Below are positions 52,883 to 60,701 of a stretch of DNA of 64,000 bases, one piece after another. The DNA is taken from the NCBI GenBank assembly GCA_020024285.1, contig JAHHTZ010000008.1, forward strand, positions 1 through 64,000, read 5' to 3'. The DNA comes from Oscillospiraceae bacterium. Its GTDB lineage: Bacteria; Bacillota; Clostridia; Oscillospirales; Ruminococcaceae. The translations under genes and the position numbers were made by a program. Every line of letters starts with the position of its first letter. Position 1 is the stretch's first letter. The notes beneath the pieces were generated by a model. The model did not search any database. It saw only the letters and a list, made by a program, of their open reading frames with translations, and had not been told where the DNA came from.

Positions 52883-53785
52883 TTAGTCTGCTGCGGCGCA
52901 GATGCCGGCGATGGTGCCGTCTGCAACGGCGGTGGATACCTGACGCACCGCCTTTATGCGGATATCGCCTGCCGCGTATACGCCGGGGATGGCAGTTTCC
53001 ATTTTTTCGTTTGTTGGGATAAAGCCGTCCTCAAGGGTGAGTTCGGTATAAAGTGCGGTGTTCGGCAGAGTACCTGCATACACAAAGATGCCGCAGCCTG
53101 CATCCTCGATGGTTTCGATGGCGCCTGTTTTTTCGTCGGAGATTTCAAGCGACTGCACCTGATCGACGCCGTATACCGCATGAAGTCTGGAATGCAGACA
53201 CAGGGAGATGTTCGGGGTCTGCGCCACCTTATCACGGAATTCCGCAATGCAGCCGAGCTGATCTTCAAAGTGGATGATGGTCACCTTGGCACCGAATTTT
53301 GCAAGGTAGAGCGCTTCCTTCACCGCGCCGTCGGCTCCGCCCACTACGTAGATGTTTTTGCCGCGGTACAGTTCGGCGTGTTTTGCAGCATTCATCGACA
53401 TTCCCTTGCCGGCAAGCTCTGCTTCGCCGGGGATCGCAAGCTTTCTTGGGGACGTTCCGTTTGCAAGGATGACTTTTTGTGCTTCGTAGATTTTTTGTGC
53501 GGTGTGGATCTTCTTCGTTTTGCCCATCAGCTCCACCGAGGTGACCTCTGTGTTTACGATCTCGATGCCGGAGCGCTCTGCCTGCTCCTTCAGACGCCGG
53601 GAGAAGGTGTCGCCCGTTTCCGCTTCGATGACCGATGCATAGTGGGTGACGGTGGATACCTTCCCGATCAGTCCGCCCACTGCGTTTTTCTCCAGAATCA
53701 CCGTTTTCCTTCCGCGGCTGACCGCATAGATCCCGGCACTGATCCCCGCCGGACCTGCTCCGATAATTACAACATCATACATCAT
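52883..53785 (-). CDS. Thioredoxin-reductase-like FAD/NAD(P) oxidoreductase lacking the CxxC
   Basis: Flavoprotein of 300 residues, the TrxB length. Seen: FAD motif VVIIGAGPAGISAGIYA, NAD(P) motif YVVGGADGAVKEALYLA, and the C-terminal FAD signature GVYAAGDIR. At the place where thioredoxin reductases have the redox pair CATCDG just before the RGK motif, this protein has MNAAKHAELYRGK: both cysteines are gone. It therefore cannot reduce thioredoxin by the usual route. It could be a ferredoxin- or flavodoxin-type NADP reductase or act on another partner. GGAGG precedes the ATG at 53783-53785. Divergent LysR gene alongside. Confidence 0.88.
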   Translation of the reverse strand: MMYDVVIIGAGPAGISAGIYAVSRGRKTVILEKNAVGGLIGKVSTVTHYASVIEAETGDTFSRRLKEQAERSGIEIVNTEVTSVELMGKTKKIHTAQKIYEAQKVILANGTSPRKLAIPGEAELAGKGMSMNAAKHAELYRGKNIYVVGGADGAVKEALYLAKFGAKVTIIHFEDQLGCIAEFRDKVAQTPNISLCLHSRLHAVYGVDQVQSLEISDEKTGAIETIEDAGCGIFVYAGTLPNTALYTELTLEDGFIPTNEKMETAIPGVYAAGDIRIKAVRQVSTAVADGTIAGICAAAD

Positions 53786-53874
53786 GTTCGCTCCTCCTTT
53801 TTGAATCTGCCTTTTTGTTCTACCCATACTATACTGCGCACACTTCACTTTGTAAAATTATAATAATTGATATT

Positions 53875-53895
53875 ATGATAAAAATAGCTTATCAT
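53875..53895. promoter_or_regulatory. 21-bp palindrome in divergent region (possible LysR operator)
   Basis: ATGATAA-N7-TTATCAT, a perfect 7-7-7 inverted repeat between the divergent flavoprotein and LysR genes. LysR proteins usually bind such interrupted dyads in divergent regions. Confidence 0.55.
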
Positions 53896-53924
53896 AGACA
53901 GCAGAAGAAAGTGAGGTGCCGATC

Positions 53925-54911
53925 ATGCTTGACTATCGTATGGAAACTTTTTTGGCTGTGTGCAAATACATGAACTTTACCCACGCCGCACAGGAGCTGA
54001 ATCTGACGCAGCCTGCCGTGTCCCAGCACATCCAGTATCTGGAGAAAAAATACGAATCGCCGCTTCTCATCCGCGAGAACAAAAAGCTCTCCCTCACACC
54101 GGCAGGGGAGATCCTGCGCTCTGCGCTGGAAACCATGCGAAACGACGAAAATACCATGAAAAAGCGCATGAAGGAGAGCCTGTGTGCCAAGAAGCTCATC
54201 ACCTTCGGCGTGACGATGACCATCGGGGAATACGCCATCCTGCCTGCACTTGCAAAGCTCATCCACGCGCACCCCGACACCGATTTTTACATCCGATACG
54301 GCAACACGCAGACGCTGCTGTCGTACCTGTATGAGGGGAACATCGATTTTGCGGTGGTGGAGGGGTATTTTAAGGAGGAGCAGTACAACAAGCGCGTCTT
54401 TCGCAACGAGCAGTATATCGCCGTCTGCGCGGCGGGGCATCGCTTTGCGCAGGAGATCCGCTGTCTGCGCGACCTCACAGGCGAGCGCCTTCTGGTGCGG
54501 GAGCTGGGCTCCGGCTCGCGCGCCATCCTCTCAAGGACGCTTGCTGTCAACAACCTCTCCATTCAGGACTTTGGAGGGATCGTCGAGGTGGAGAACATCC
54601 ACACGCTGGTGTCGCTGCTGCTGGAGGACTGCGGCATCACCTTTTTGTATCAGTCCGCCGTGGAGCAGGAGCTGCGAAAAGGCACCATCCAAAAGATTTT
54701 GCTCTCGGATTTTTCCATGAGCCACGACTTTACCTTCATCTGGAACAAGGACAGCATCTTTTCGGGAGAATACGATCATATCTTTGACGAGCTGTGCGAG
54801 AATACGCCCGCACAGGACGACCCATTGGAAGAAGCCGTCTGCACTGCACAAAATTGGGACGAGCAGGAGGATGGCTGCGACCTTGGGAAGAATTTTTCGA
54901 GGTTTGAATAA
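53925..54911 (+). CDS. LysR family transcriptional regulator
   Basis: 328-residue regulator. Seen: N-terminal HTH (METFLAVCKYMNFTHAAQEL and LTQPAVSQHIQYLEKKY), then the substrate-binding fold with FGVTMTIGEYAILPALAKL and IDFAVVEG as typical strands. Preceded by GTGAGGTG; ATG 53925 preferred over the GTG at 53916. Divergent from the TrxB-like gene with a palindrome between the starts, so it probably regulates that gene. The C-terminal ~30 residues are acidic and Cys-containing; their role is unknown. Confidence 0.88.
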   Translation: MLDYRMETFLAVCKYMNFTHAAQELNLTQPAVSQHIQYLEKKYESPLLIRENKKLSLTPAGEILRSALETMRNDENTMKKRMKESLCAKKLITFGVTMTIGEYAILPALAKLIHAHPDTDFYIRYGNTQTLLSYLYEGNIDFAVVEGYFKEEQYNKRVFRNEQYIAVCAAGHRFAQEIRCLRDLTGERLLVRELGSGSRAILSRTLAVNNLSIQDFGGIVEVENIHTLVSLLLEDCGITFLYQSAVEQELRKGTIQKILLSDFSMSHDFTFIWNKDSIFSGEYDHIFDELCENTPAQDDPLEEAVCTAQNWDEQEDGCDLGKNFSRFE

Positions 54912-54929
54912 CGGTGCAGACGGCATAAC

Positions 54930-54966
54930 AAAACGAGGCGCAGCCGAAAGGCTGCGCCTCGTTTTG
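54930..54966. terminator. Bidirectional terminator
   Basis: AAACGAGGCGCAGCC-GAAA-GGCTGCGCCTCGTTT hairpin between converging genes. Confidence 0.92.
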
Positions 54967-54969
54967 TTG

Positions 54970-55500
54970 TTACAGAGCTGCCCCGCTGTCCTCCTGCGAG
55001 AGCATCCGAAGGCAGGCGTTCAAATAGATCATATGGCAGACGGCGGTGATCGCGCTCCTCAGCATCTCCTTTTCTATGGAGGAGGTCACTCCCACATCGT
55101 CGATCGAATCCTTGAGCCCAAAGCAGCAGCCCAAAACATTCTCGATCTCAAGGCAGAAATAGTCGTACGCCGTTTGCTCGCAGTAAGCTGTTTTCTGAAG
55201 CGAAAACAGCTTGCTGATGTGTTCGAGCGGGGCGGCATGCTTTAAGACGGCGATGCAGATGAGGTGGGCGATGTGCGGTGCCTTGTAGAGCTTGTTTACG
55301 GGATTTGGCACCAGCCCCTGCTTGACGTAGTTGCGCACCATCGAGCCTGTGATTTCGATGCAGCCGAGTTGTTTGAGGCATTGATTGATATATTTGACGG
55401 TCTGTTCGAGATAAAGTCCAACGTTTGGCAGCTCGGCGTATCTTGGCAGACGAAACCCACGCATCCAATCTGCCAACGCCTGTTTTAATTTTGTATCCAT
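54970..55500 (-). CDS. DUF1836 domain protein
   Basis: Protein of 176 residues matching the DUF1836 pattern: FRLPRYAELPNVGLYLEQTV, a MerR-like helix segment ITGSMVRNYVKQGLVPNPV, and HIAHLICIAVLKHAAPLEHI. DUF1836 proteins are thought to be DNA-binding regulators because of the MerR-like N-terminal part; targets are unknown. ATG at 55498-55500 is the best start; a TTG at 55527 would add nine residues, and no strong ribosome site is seen for either. Confidence 0.82.
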   Translation of the reverse strand: MDTKLKQALADWMRGFRLPRYAELPNVGLYLEQTVKYINQCLKQLGCIEITGSMVRNYVKQGLVPNPVNKLYKAPHIAHLICIAVLKHAAPLEHISKLFSLQKTAYCEQTAYDYFCLEIENVLGCCFGLKDSIDDVGVTSSIEKEMLRSAITAVCHMIYLNACLRMLSQEDSGAAL

Positions 55501-55690
55501 AGCTTTATTATAAAAAAATTTTTGCAAAAGTCAACGCTGCAAAAAAGTGCTTGACGAATGAGAGGATGCATGATACCATAATACAGGTTTTTAAAAAACC
55601 TCTAACAGAGTAGAAGAAACCTCGATGCCCTGCGGTCTGCGCAGGAAATCGAAATTTTGTGAGCATCCAAACAAAAAAGGAGTTATAACA

Positions 55691-56914
55691 ATGGAAAAAA
55701 CAAGCACGATGTCCCGTGCAAAGAAAATCACGCTCGCTGTGATCGGCGTGCTGCTTTTGATTGTCTTGGTTCTTGGGATCACCGTTTATGCAGTATGGCA
55801 CAACGAGCTTTCCACCCTTCAAAGCATCCGCCTTCTGCGCGAGCGCAACGACGAGCACCTCGACGGAGCCGTTTACACGATGCACGTCAAGGGGGGATTT
55901 TACCTCGATGAATTCATCGAGCAGGGCGGCGTCAAAAACGACAGCGAGCTGATCGCCTTCATCACCAACAACATCACAAAAGGGCTCCTTGATATGAGCT
56001 TCGACGCGCCGGAGATCGCCTGCTCCTCCTTCACGGCAACGGCAGAAAACGGCGACCGTCTCTTCGCACGCAACTATGACCTCAAAAAGACGAACACCTG
56101 CCTTGTCTTTACCGAAGCGCAAAACGGACGCCATGCCACCATATCGAGCGTCGATCTCCACTTTCTCGGCATTTCCCCCGACCACAACATGGAAAAATTG
56201 ATGGACAAGGTGACAGCGCTTGCAGCACCGTATATCCCGCTGGACGGCATCAACGATGCCGGCGTGAGCTGCGGGGTGTACATGACGACACAGGGCGGGG
56301 AAGAAACCGTCGCAACCGACCAAAATACCGACAAGCCGGACTTTACCTCCACAACGCTCCTGCGCCTCATCCTCGACTATGCAGACAGCGTGGAGGATGC
56401 CGTGCAGATCGCATCGTCCTTTGACCTGCACGACTCCGCAAAGACCTCCTACCACTACATGGTGGCAGATGCAACCGGAAAGAGCGCCATCCTCGAATGG
56501 GTAGCAGGTACCGACTCCACCGACAACGACGGCAGCCGCCGCGAGCTTGTTGTGACCTATCACGACGACGATGCCCACATCGGGGAGCGCGAGGGCGCAA
56601 CAGACTATCAGGTCATCACGAACTTCATCATCCAGCCGGGCTACTATGAAGGCTCGGAAAAAGAGGACAAGAAGGGCGTAGACCGCTACGAAAAGCTCTA
56701 TGAGGAGCTGGAAAAAACAAACGGCATCGTCGCAGACGAGAGTGCCGCCATGCAGATCCTGAGCACCGTGGGCAGAAGGAGCTGGAACAACGACGACAAA
56801 AACAGCTGCACCATCCACAGCGTTGTCTACAACATGACAAAGCGCACCGTGCAGTGGGTCCCGAACGAAAACTACGACGACCCAAGCGCCGTGTATGAAT
56901 TTTCGTTTTCCTAA
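55691..56914 (+). CDS. Membrane-anchored Ntn-hydrolase (linear amide C-N hydrolase / C45-like)
   Basis: 407 residues: an N-terminal membrane helix (~12-33), a spacer of ~75 residues, then an Ntn-hydrolase domain starting at ACSSFTATAENGDRLFARNYD, where the Cys is the expected nucleophile after autocleavage. Further motifs: GINDAGVSCGVYM and TIHSVVYNMTKRTVQW, typical of choloylglycine/acyl-transferase-type amidases. Possible substrates include bile-salt amides, penicillin-type amides or acyl-amino acids; the sequence does not decide. Being anchored outside the cytosol is unusual relative to classical bile salt hydrolases, which are cytosolic. AAAGGAG precedes the ATG at 55691. Confidence 0.82.
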   Translation: MEKTSTMSRAKKITLAVIGVLLLIVLVLGITVYAVWHNELSTLQSIRLLRERNDEHLDGAVYTMHVKGGFYLDEFIEQGGVKNDSELIAFITNNITKGLLDMSFDAPEIACSSFTATAENGDRLFARNYDLKKTNTCLVFTEAQNGRHATISSVDLHFLGISPDHNMEKLMDKVTALAAPYIPLDGINDAGVSCGVYMTTQGGEETVATDQNTDKPDFTSTTLLRLILDYADSVEDAVQIASSFDLHDSAKTSYHYMVADATGKSAILEWVAGTDSTDNDGSRRELVVTYHDDDAHIGEREGATDYQVITNFIIQPGYYEGSEKEDKKGVDRYEKLYEELEKTNGIVADESAAMQILSTVGRRSWNNDDKNSCTIHSVVYNMTKRTVQWVPNENYDDPSAVYEFSFS

Positions 56915-56963
56915 ATCATAAAACAGCAAAAGATAAACTTAGAATCATCTTTCCTTAAAACAG

Positions 56964-57002
56964 ACAGGCGGAGCGCACCGTAGATCGATGCGCTCCGCCT
57001 GT
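56964..57002. other. Perfect 14-bp intergenic hairpin
   Basis: ACAGGCGGAGCGCA / TGCGCTCCGCCTGT separated by 11 bases, with no long T-run on the plus strand. Probably part of termination after the Ntn-hydrolase gene, or an RNA-stabilising structure. Confidence 0.5.
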
Positions 57003-57144
57003 TCCTGCGTATGGCAGCAGGCACCAAAAGCTGTCGTCAGGATCGCCAAAAAAACAGCGGATCGCTTTATTTTTCTGGAAAAACAGCCGATATATAGAGT
57101 ATAGGAGCTGTGCAATCATTTCTATACTGAAAGGAGCATACAAA

Positions 57145-57612
57145 ATGACGATCCATGATATTGCAAGAATGATGGTGAGCAGAGAACGCTTTCAGCGTCA
57201 AAGCTCGGAGCCGAAGCTAAAAAACGGCTCGCTGCCTCCAAAGGGTCATGTGAATCCCTATTGTCCCGAAGGCATGGACATTACCGGAATGAAAGAGTCT
57301 GACTTCAAATTCATCCCTGTATCCAAAGACGCAGAGCAGCAGATGAAGGATATTGCGTTCAGCCAGATGAAAAATAATTATGGAATGACAGGTGAACGTG
57401 GGGATGTGGCAGAAGCAGTTAAGGCTTATTTATCCAAAATCCCTGCAAAAGATCGCATCAATGCCGGATGGACATTAAATCATGTTTATCAGGCAGAAGC
57501 TCGAAAGTTATCTGACTTTATAAAATCCCGTGTTCCCGGCTGGCAGCATGGGCAGGTCTTTGATACCAGCATCCTGGACGAATACAAGCAGGGCATCGAT
57601 ATCATGGCGTAA
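57145..57612 (+). CDS. Hypothetical protein coupled to SUKH-like gene
   Basis: 155-residue soluble protein: a short helical start (MTIHDIARMMVSRERFQRQ), a Pro/Asn-containing stretch, then a mainly helical C-terminal half. No signal peptide, membrane segment or catalytic motif is recognised. Its stop codon and the next gene's start overlap (TAATG at 57610-57614), so the two are translationally coupled. Partner of an immunity-type protein, so a toxin-system role is conceivable, but nothing in the sequence shows toxicity. AAAGGAG precedes the ATG. Confidence 0.6.
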   Translation: MTIHDIARMMVSRERFQRQSSEPKLKNGSLPPKGHVNPYCPEGMDITGMKESDFKFIPVSKDAEQQMKDIAFSQMKNNYGMTGERGDVAEAVKAYLSKIPAKDRINAGWTLNHVYQAEARKLSDFIKSRVPGWQHGQVFDTSILDEYKQGIDIMA

Positions 57613-58286
57613 TGGGGGATGCCTTCGCTCTCATTCAAAGCATCCGAAACGAATCCAGAGAGCATCGATACGATGGGGAGCCGCACAAGGAAGGGATGCG
57701 CTCTCTCCATTATTTCATACAGGAGGAAGATAATGTGCGGCAAATCGATTTTACTCCATCCGAGCACTATAAAAACTCATTGAAACCATTGGACAAAGAA
57801 CGCTTGATCCCTTACAATTTACCGGATGATATATTCAATTTTTTAACCCAGACAGGGCTGCCAGTTGATACAAGCTTTGAATTTAATGCAAACATATCCA
57901 TTACATTTTGTGCGTTTCCCGTTCTAAAGAAATATCCATATCTTCAGCATGACTATCTATATTTTGCAAGTATGGAGGAAATGGGAGAGCTATCGATCGA
58001 TCTGCACTCCAAAGATGTATTCCAGTATGTAGATCAATACATGCCGCATAGCTTAGTGAATTCGAGTATAGAGAAGTTCATAGAATCTTTAGGCATGTGG
58101 TTAACGTTTTACCCGCAATTTCAGAGTTATATGGAAGAAATGTACGAGGAAGATCCATGCTTCAGCCTTTTTGAAGATGATGAAATACTCAGGCTGATGA
58201 GCAATAAAATAAAAGAACTTGATCCATATTCTATGAAATATCAAAAATTCTTTTGGAGCAGGATGTGTGAAGCGGATCTATTTTGA
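57612..58286 (+). CDS. SUKH-4-like immunity-type protein
   Basis: 224-residue protein resembling SUKH superfamily members (SMI1/KNR4-related, SUKH-4 kind): RLIPYNLPDDIFNFLTQTGL near the start of the domain, a central beta-rich part (YLYFASMEEMGELSIDLHS), then LVNSSIEKFIESLGMWLTFY, the NSS-F pattern typical of SUKH-4. SUKH proteins usually neutralise contact-dependent or polymorphic toxins. Codon and base composition here is clearly AT-richer than in flanking genes, suggesting horizontal acquisition. Starts by TAATG overlap with the previous gene; an internal ATG at 57695 is possible. Confidence 0.6.
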   Translation: MGDAFALIQSIRNESREHRYDGEPHKEGMRSLHYFIQEEDNVRQIDFTPSEHYKNSLKPLDKERLIPYNLPDDIFNFLTQTGLPVDTSFEFNANISITFCAFPVLKKYPYLQHDYLYFASMEEMGELSIDLHSKDVFQYVDQYMPHSLVNSSIEKFIESLGMWLTFYPQFQSYMEEMYEEDPCFSLFEDDEILRLMSNKIKELDPYSMKYQKFFWSRMCEADLF

Positions 58287-58521
58287 AGCACTCACACCCC
58301 ATTGAATCAAAAAGCCTGAGTTAACATGGGAGGTGCTGTCCCGCCAAAGGGAAAAGGCAGCGCAAACAGGCTTGCGGCTGTGTCAAAATCACCAGTTTGG
58401 CAGGCGCATTTGATGGGGGATGCACAGACTTTTGCAGGCACAAGGACAAAGCCCGGTTTTTGCATTGCAGGCAAACCTGATTTATACTATAATGATTGAA
58501 ATTAGGCATTGAGGTGGTTTT

Positions 58522-59679
58522 ATGGTTCGATCCAAGCATATTAAAACCTCTGAGGTCCAGCTGTGGCGCAAGCGGAAAAATTGGGGCTATGCACTGCCGC
58601 TCGTGCTGCTGTTGCTGCTGGGCTTGTGGCTCATCCCCAAATGGACCCGTTCGGGATTTGCCATAGACGGGATCGCGCTGCTCCTCCTTGCGCTGCTTAC
58701 GCTCTTTGCTTCGGTGCCCTGCTGTCTGATTTGGAACGCGATTTGCCGCCAAAAATGGAAAAACGCGCTGCATCGAACGGAATTTGATGCAAAACAGGAC
58801 CTTGAGTATTACCGCGACAAGCTCACAGAGCTTTCGCCGGCACAGATCAGCCTGCTCACCGATTTGAAGCTCGAACGGAAAAAGGACCTGGCGGCGACCC
58901 TCTTAAAATTGCAGCTCAACGGTGTGATCGCCATTCAGGATGGCTGCGTGAGCATAGCCGATGTCCCAGAGGATTCGCTTTGCACCAGCGATCGGCTGCT
59001 TTTGCGGTATCTAAAAGAGCATCCCCGGCTTTCGGACGAAACCTCGGACGGGCTGGCACACTGGGAGAGAGCGGCGTTGGAGGAGGCAGCCGAGGGCGGC
59101 TTCTTCCGGGGGAAGGAGCTATCCAAAAAGCACGGATTTCGCAGGAGCGGCTGCCTGCCCACGATTTTGGCTTTTGTGCTGATGCTGGTGCTGCTGTTCA
59201 ACAAGGACACTGCATACTTTAACGAGGTGTCACAGTGCGTGGAGAATGCATCGTCAGAGGTGTCCAACCAATATTTTGTGCAGATGATGACAAAGGATGT
59301 CCGCTTTGCCCGCGGCGTGATTTGGACGGTGCTCGGCTCTGTGGCGGGGCTGTTCTTTCTGGCATACCCTCTGACAGCGGCGGCGCGCGGCTTTTTGCAG
59401 ACCTCGGCAGAAAAACAGCTTAACATCGAGCGCACCGCCAAGGGGATGGAATATACCGAATATGTCTACGGTCTTAAAAATTTCATCCACGACTTTTCTA
59501 ATCTGTCTGAGGTCCAGCAGGAGCAGCTCATTTTGTGGGATGACTTTTTGATTTATGCTGTTGTACTGGAGGAAAACACGCGGATTTTGGATGAGATCTT
59601 CCGGCAAAGAAATGGGGAAGCGCGCACAGCGTGTGCCTATTCTTCCCTAAAAGCGCTGGACGAAAGGAGCTTTTTATGA
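58522..59679 (+). CDS. DUF2207-type membrane protein
   Basis: 385 residues. Seen: two N-terminal membrane helices (~22-40, ~50-70), a cytosolic domain, two further helices (~215-232, ~270-290) and a C-terminal cytosolic domain with the family pattern RTAKGMEYTEYVYGLKNFIH and ILWDDFLIYAVVLEENTRI. It resembles the C-terminal half of DUF2207 (YciQ-like) proteins, but the large extracytoplasmic N-terminal domain is absent. Overlaps the LemA gene by four bases (ATGA), the usual partner of this family. Function unknown. GAGGTGG precedes the ATG. Confidence 0.8.
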   Translation: MVRSKHIKTSEVQLWRKRKNWGYALPLVLLLLLGLWLIPKWTRSGFAIDGIALLLLALLTLFASVPCCLIWNAICRQKWKNALHRTEFDAKQDLEYYRDKLTELSPAQISLLTDLKLERKKDLAATLLKLQLNGVIAIQDGCVSIADVPEDSLCTSDRLLLRYLKEHPRLSDETSDGLAHWERAALEEAAEGGFFRGKELSKKHGFRRSGCLPTILAFVLMLVLLFNKDTAYFNEVSQCVENASSEVSNQYFVQMMTKDVRFARGVIWTVLGSVAGLFFLAYPLTAAARGFLQTSAEKQLNIERTAKGMEYTEYVYGLKNFIHDFSNLSEVQQEQLILWDDFLIYAVVLEENTRILDEIFRQRNGEARTACAYSSLKALDERSFL

Positions 59680-60230
59680 AACCGATGATTCTTGTGCTTG
59701 CAGCTGCTGCGGTGCTGCTGGTGGTTTATGTGATCTGCGGCTACAACCGCTTTGTGAAGCTGAGGAACCGGGTGCGCGATCAGCAGGCCCAGATCGACGT
59801 GCAGACAAAGCGCCGCTGCGACCTGATCCCCAACCTGATCGAAACGGTGAAGGGCTGTGCAAACTTTGAAAGATCCACGCTGGACGCGGTGGTTTCGGCA
59901 CGGAGCAGCCTTTTGAACGGCAGCAGCCCCGCCGAAAAGGATGCGGCAGATGCCGCCCTCACCTCGGCACTGCATCACCTGATTGCCGTGTCCGAAGGCT
60001 ATCCGGACTTAAAGGCAAGCGCCAATTTTGCTTCGCTGCAAAAAGAGCTGTCCGAAACGGAGGACAAAATCGCAAAGGCGCGGCAGTTCTATAACGACAC
60101 AGTGCTCAAATACAACGATGCGATCGAGGTTTTCCCCGCCTCTCTGGTGGCAAAGCTCACCGGATTCGGCAAGATCGAATTCCTGAAAGCGGCAGAATTC
60201 GAAAGGGAAGCTGTGAAGGTTCAGTTTTAG
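59676..60230 (+). CDS. lemA: LemA family protein
   Basis: 184-residue LemA protein: N-terminal membrane helix (~3-20), then GYNRFVKLRNRVRDQQAQID, VQTKRRCDLIPNLIETVKGC, the long helices, and the end segment FYNDTVLKYNDAIEVFPASL plus a final hydrophobic-basic VKVQF. This is the complete family pattern. Function is unclear; LemA genes are often paired with DUF2207-like or TPM-domain genes, as here by a four-base overlap. The stop is followed by a 15-base-stem hairpin. Confidence 0.92.
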   Translation: MKPMILVLAAAAVLLVVYVICGYNRFVKLRNRVRDQQAQIDVQTKRRCDLIPNLIETVKGCANFERSTLDAVVSARSSLLNGSSPAEKDAADAALTSALHHLIAVSEGYPDLKASANFASLQKELSETEDKIAKARQFYNDTVLKYNDAIEVFPASLVAKLTGFGKIEFLKAAEFEREAVKVQF

Positions 60231-60701
60231 ATCAAACAGTAAATTCAAATTTGGAGCAGCACCCCATCTTTCAGGCAGCAGGACCGGATGCCCGAAAGAT
60301 GGGGTGCTTGTTCTGTCAAACGACTGCACCAAGCCTTCCAAAGCGTGTGCCCTGATTTGCAGAGCAATATGAAATTTTAAGCAGAGCGGTGCGGCATCCG
60401 CGGCGGTAAGTTTACAATTTCTCTCTTCCCATCCAAAGATGGATGCTCTATAATAAAGTCAGAGATGACCGGACGAAGGGACGCGTTTTTGCAAAAGAAT
60501 GTGCAGCCGATGCTTTGAAAAGGCTCGGCACCGGCGCAGAACACCATGCTGTCTATGCGGCTGCATTTGCTGGAGCAGCGGTTCTTCGCGATAGAAACAG
60601 AGGCTCTCCGTTCACCTTTGGGAAAATCGGGAGATATCCTGCGGTGCTTATGGATCGATCGAGCACACGCTTTTCATATTATTTTTAAGGAGGATACAAA
60701 A
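60231..60701. other. Long leader region upstream of the dehydrogenase
   Basis: A 15-base-stem hairpin (60259-60309, AGCACCCCATCTTTC / GAAAGATGGGGTGCT) ends the LemA transcript. TATAAT at 60449-60454 looks like a -10 without a good -35. If used, the transcript would have a leader of about 240 bases before the ATG at 60702. Two overlapping open frames here have no ribosome sites. No known riboswitch or T-box motif was recognised. Confidence 0.45.

Noticed and set aside
60443..60688. 81-codon frame upstream of the dehydrogenase
   Set aside because: Starts inside the -10-like box, no ribosome site and no recognisable protein pattern.
60455..60701. T-box leader
   Set aside because: The T-box sequence GGGTGGNACCGCG and a specifier loop could not be found.
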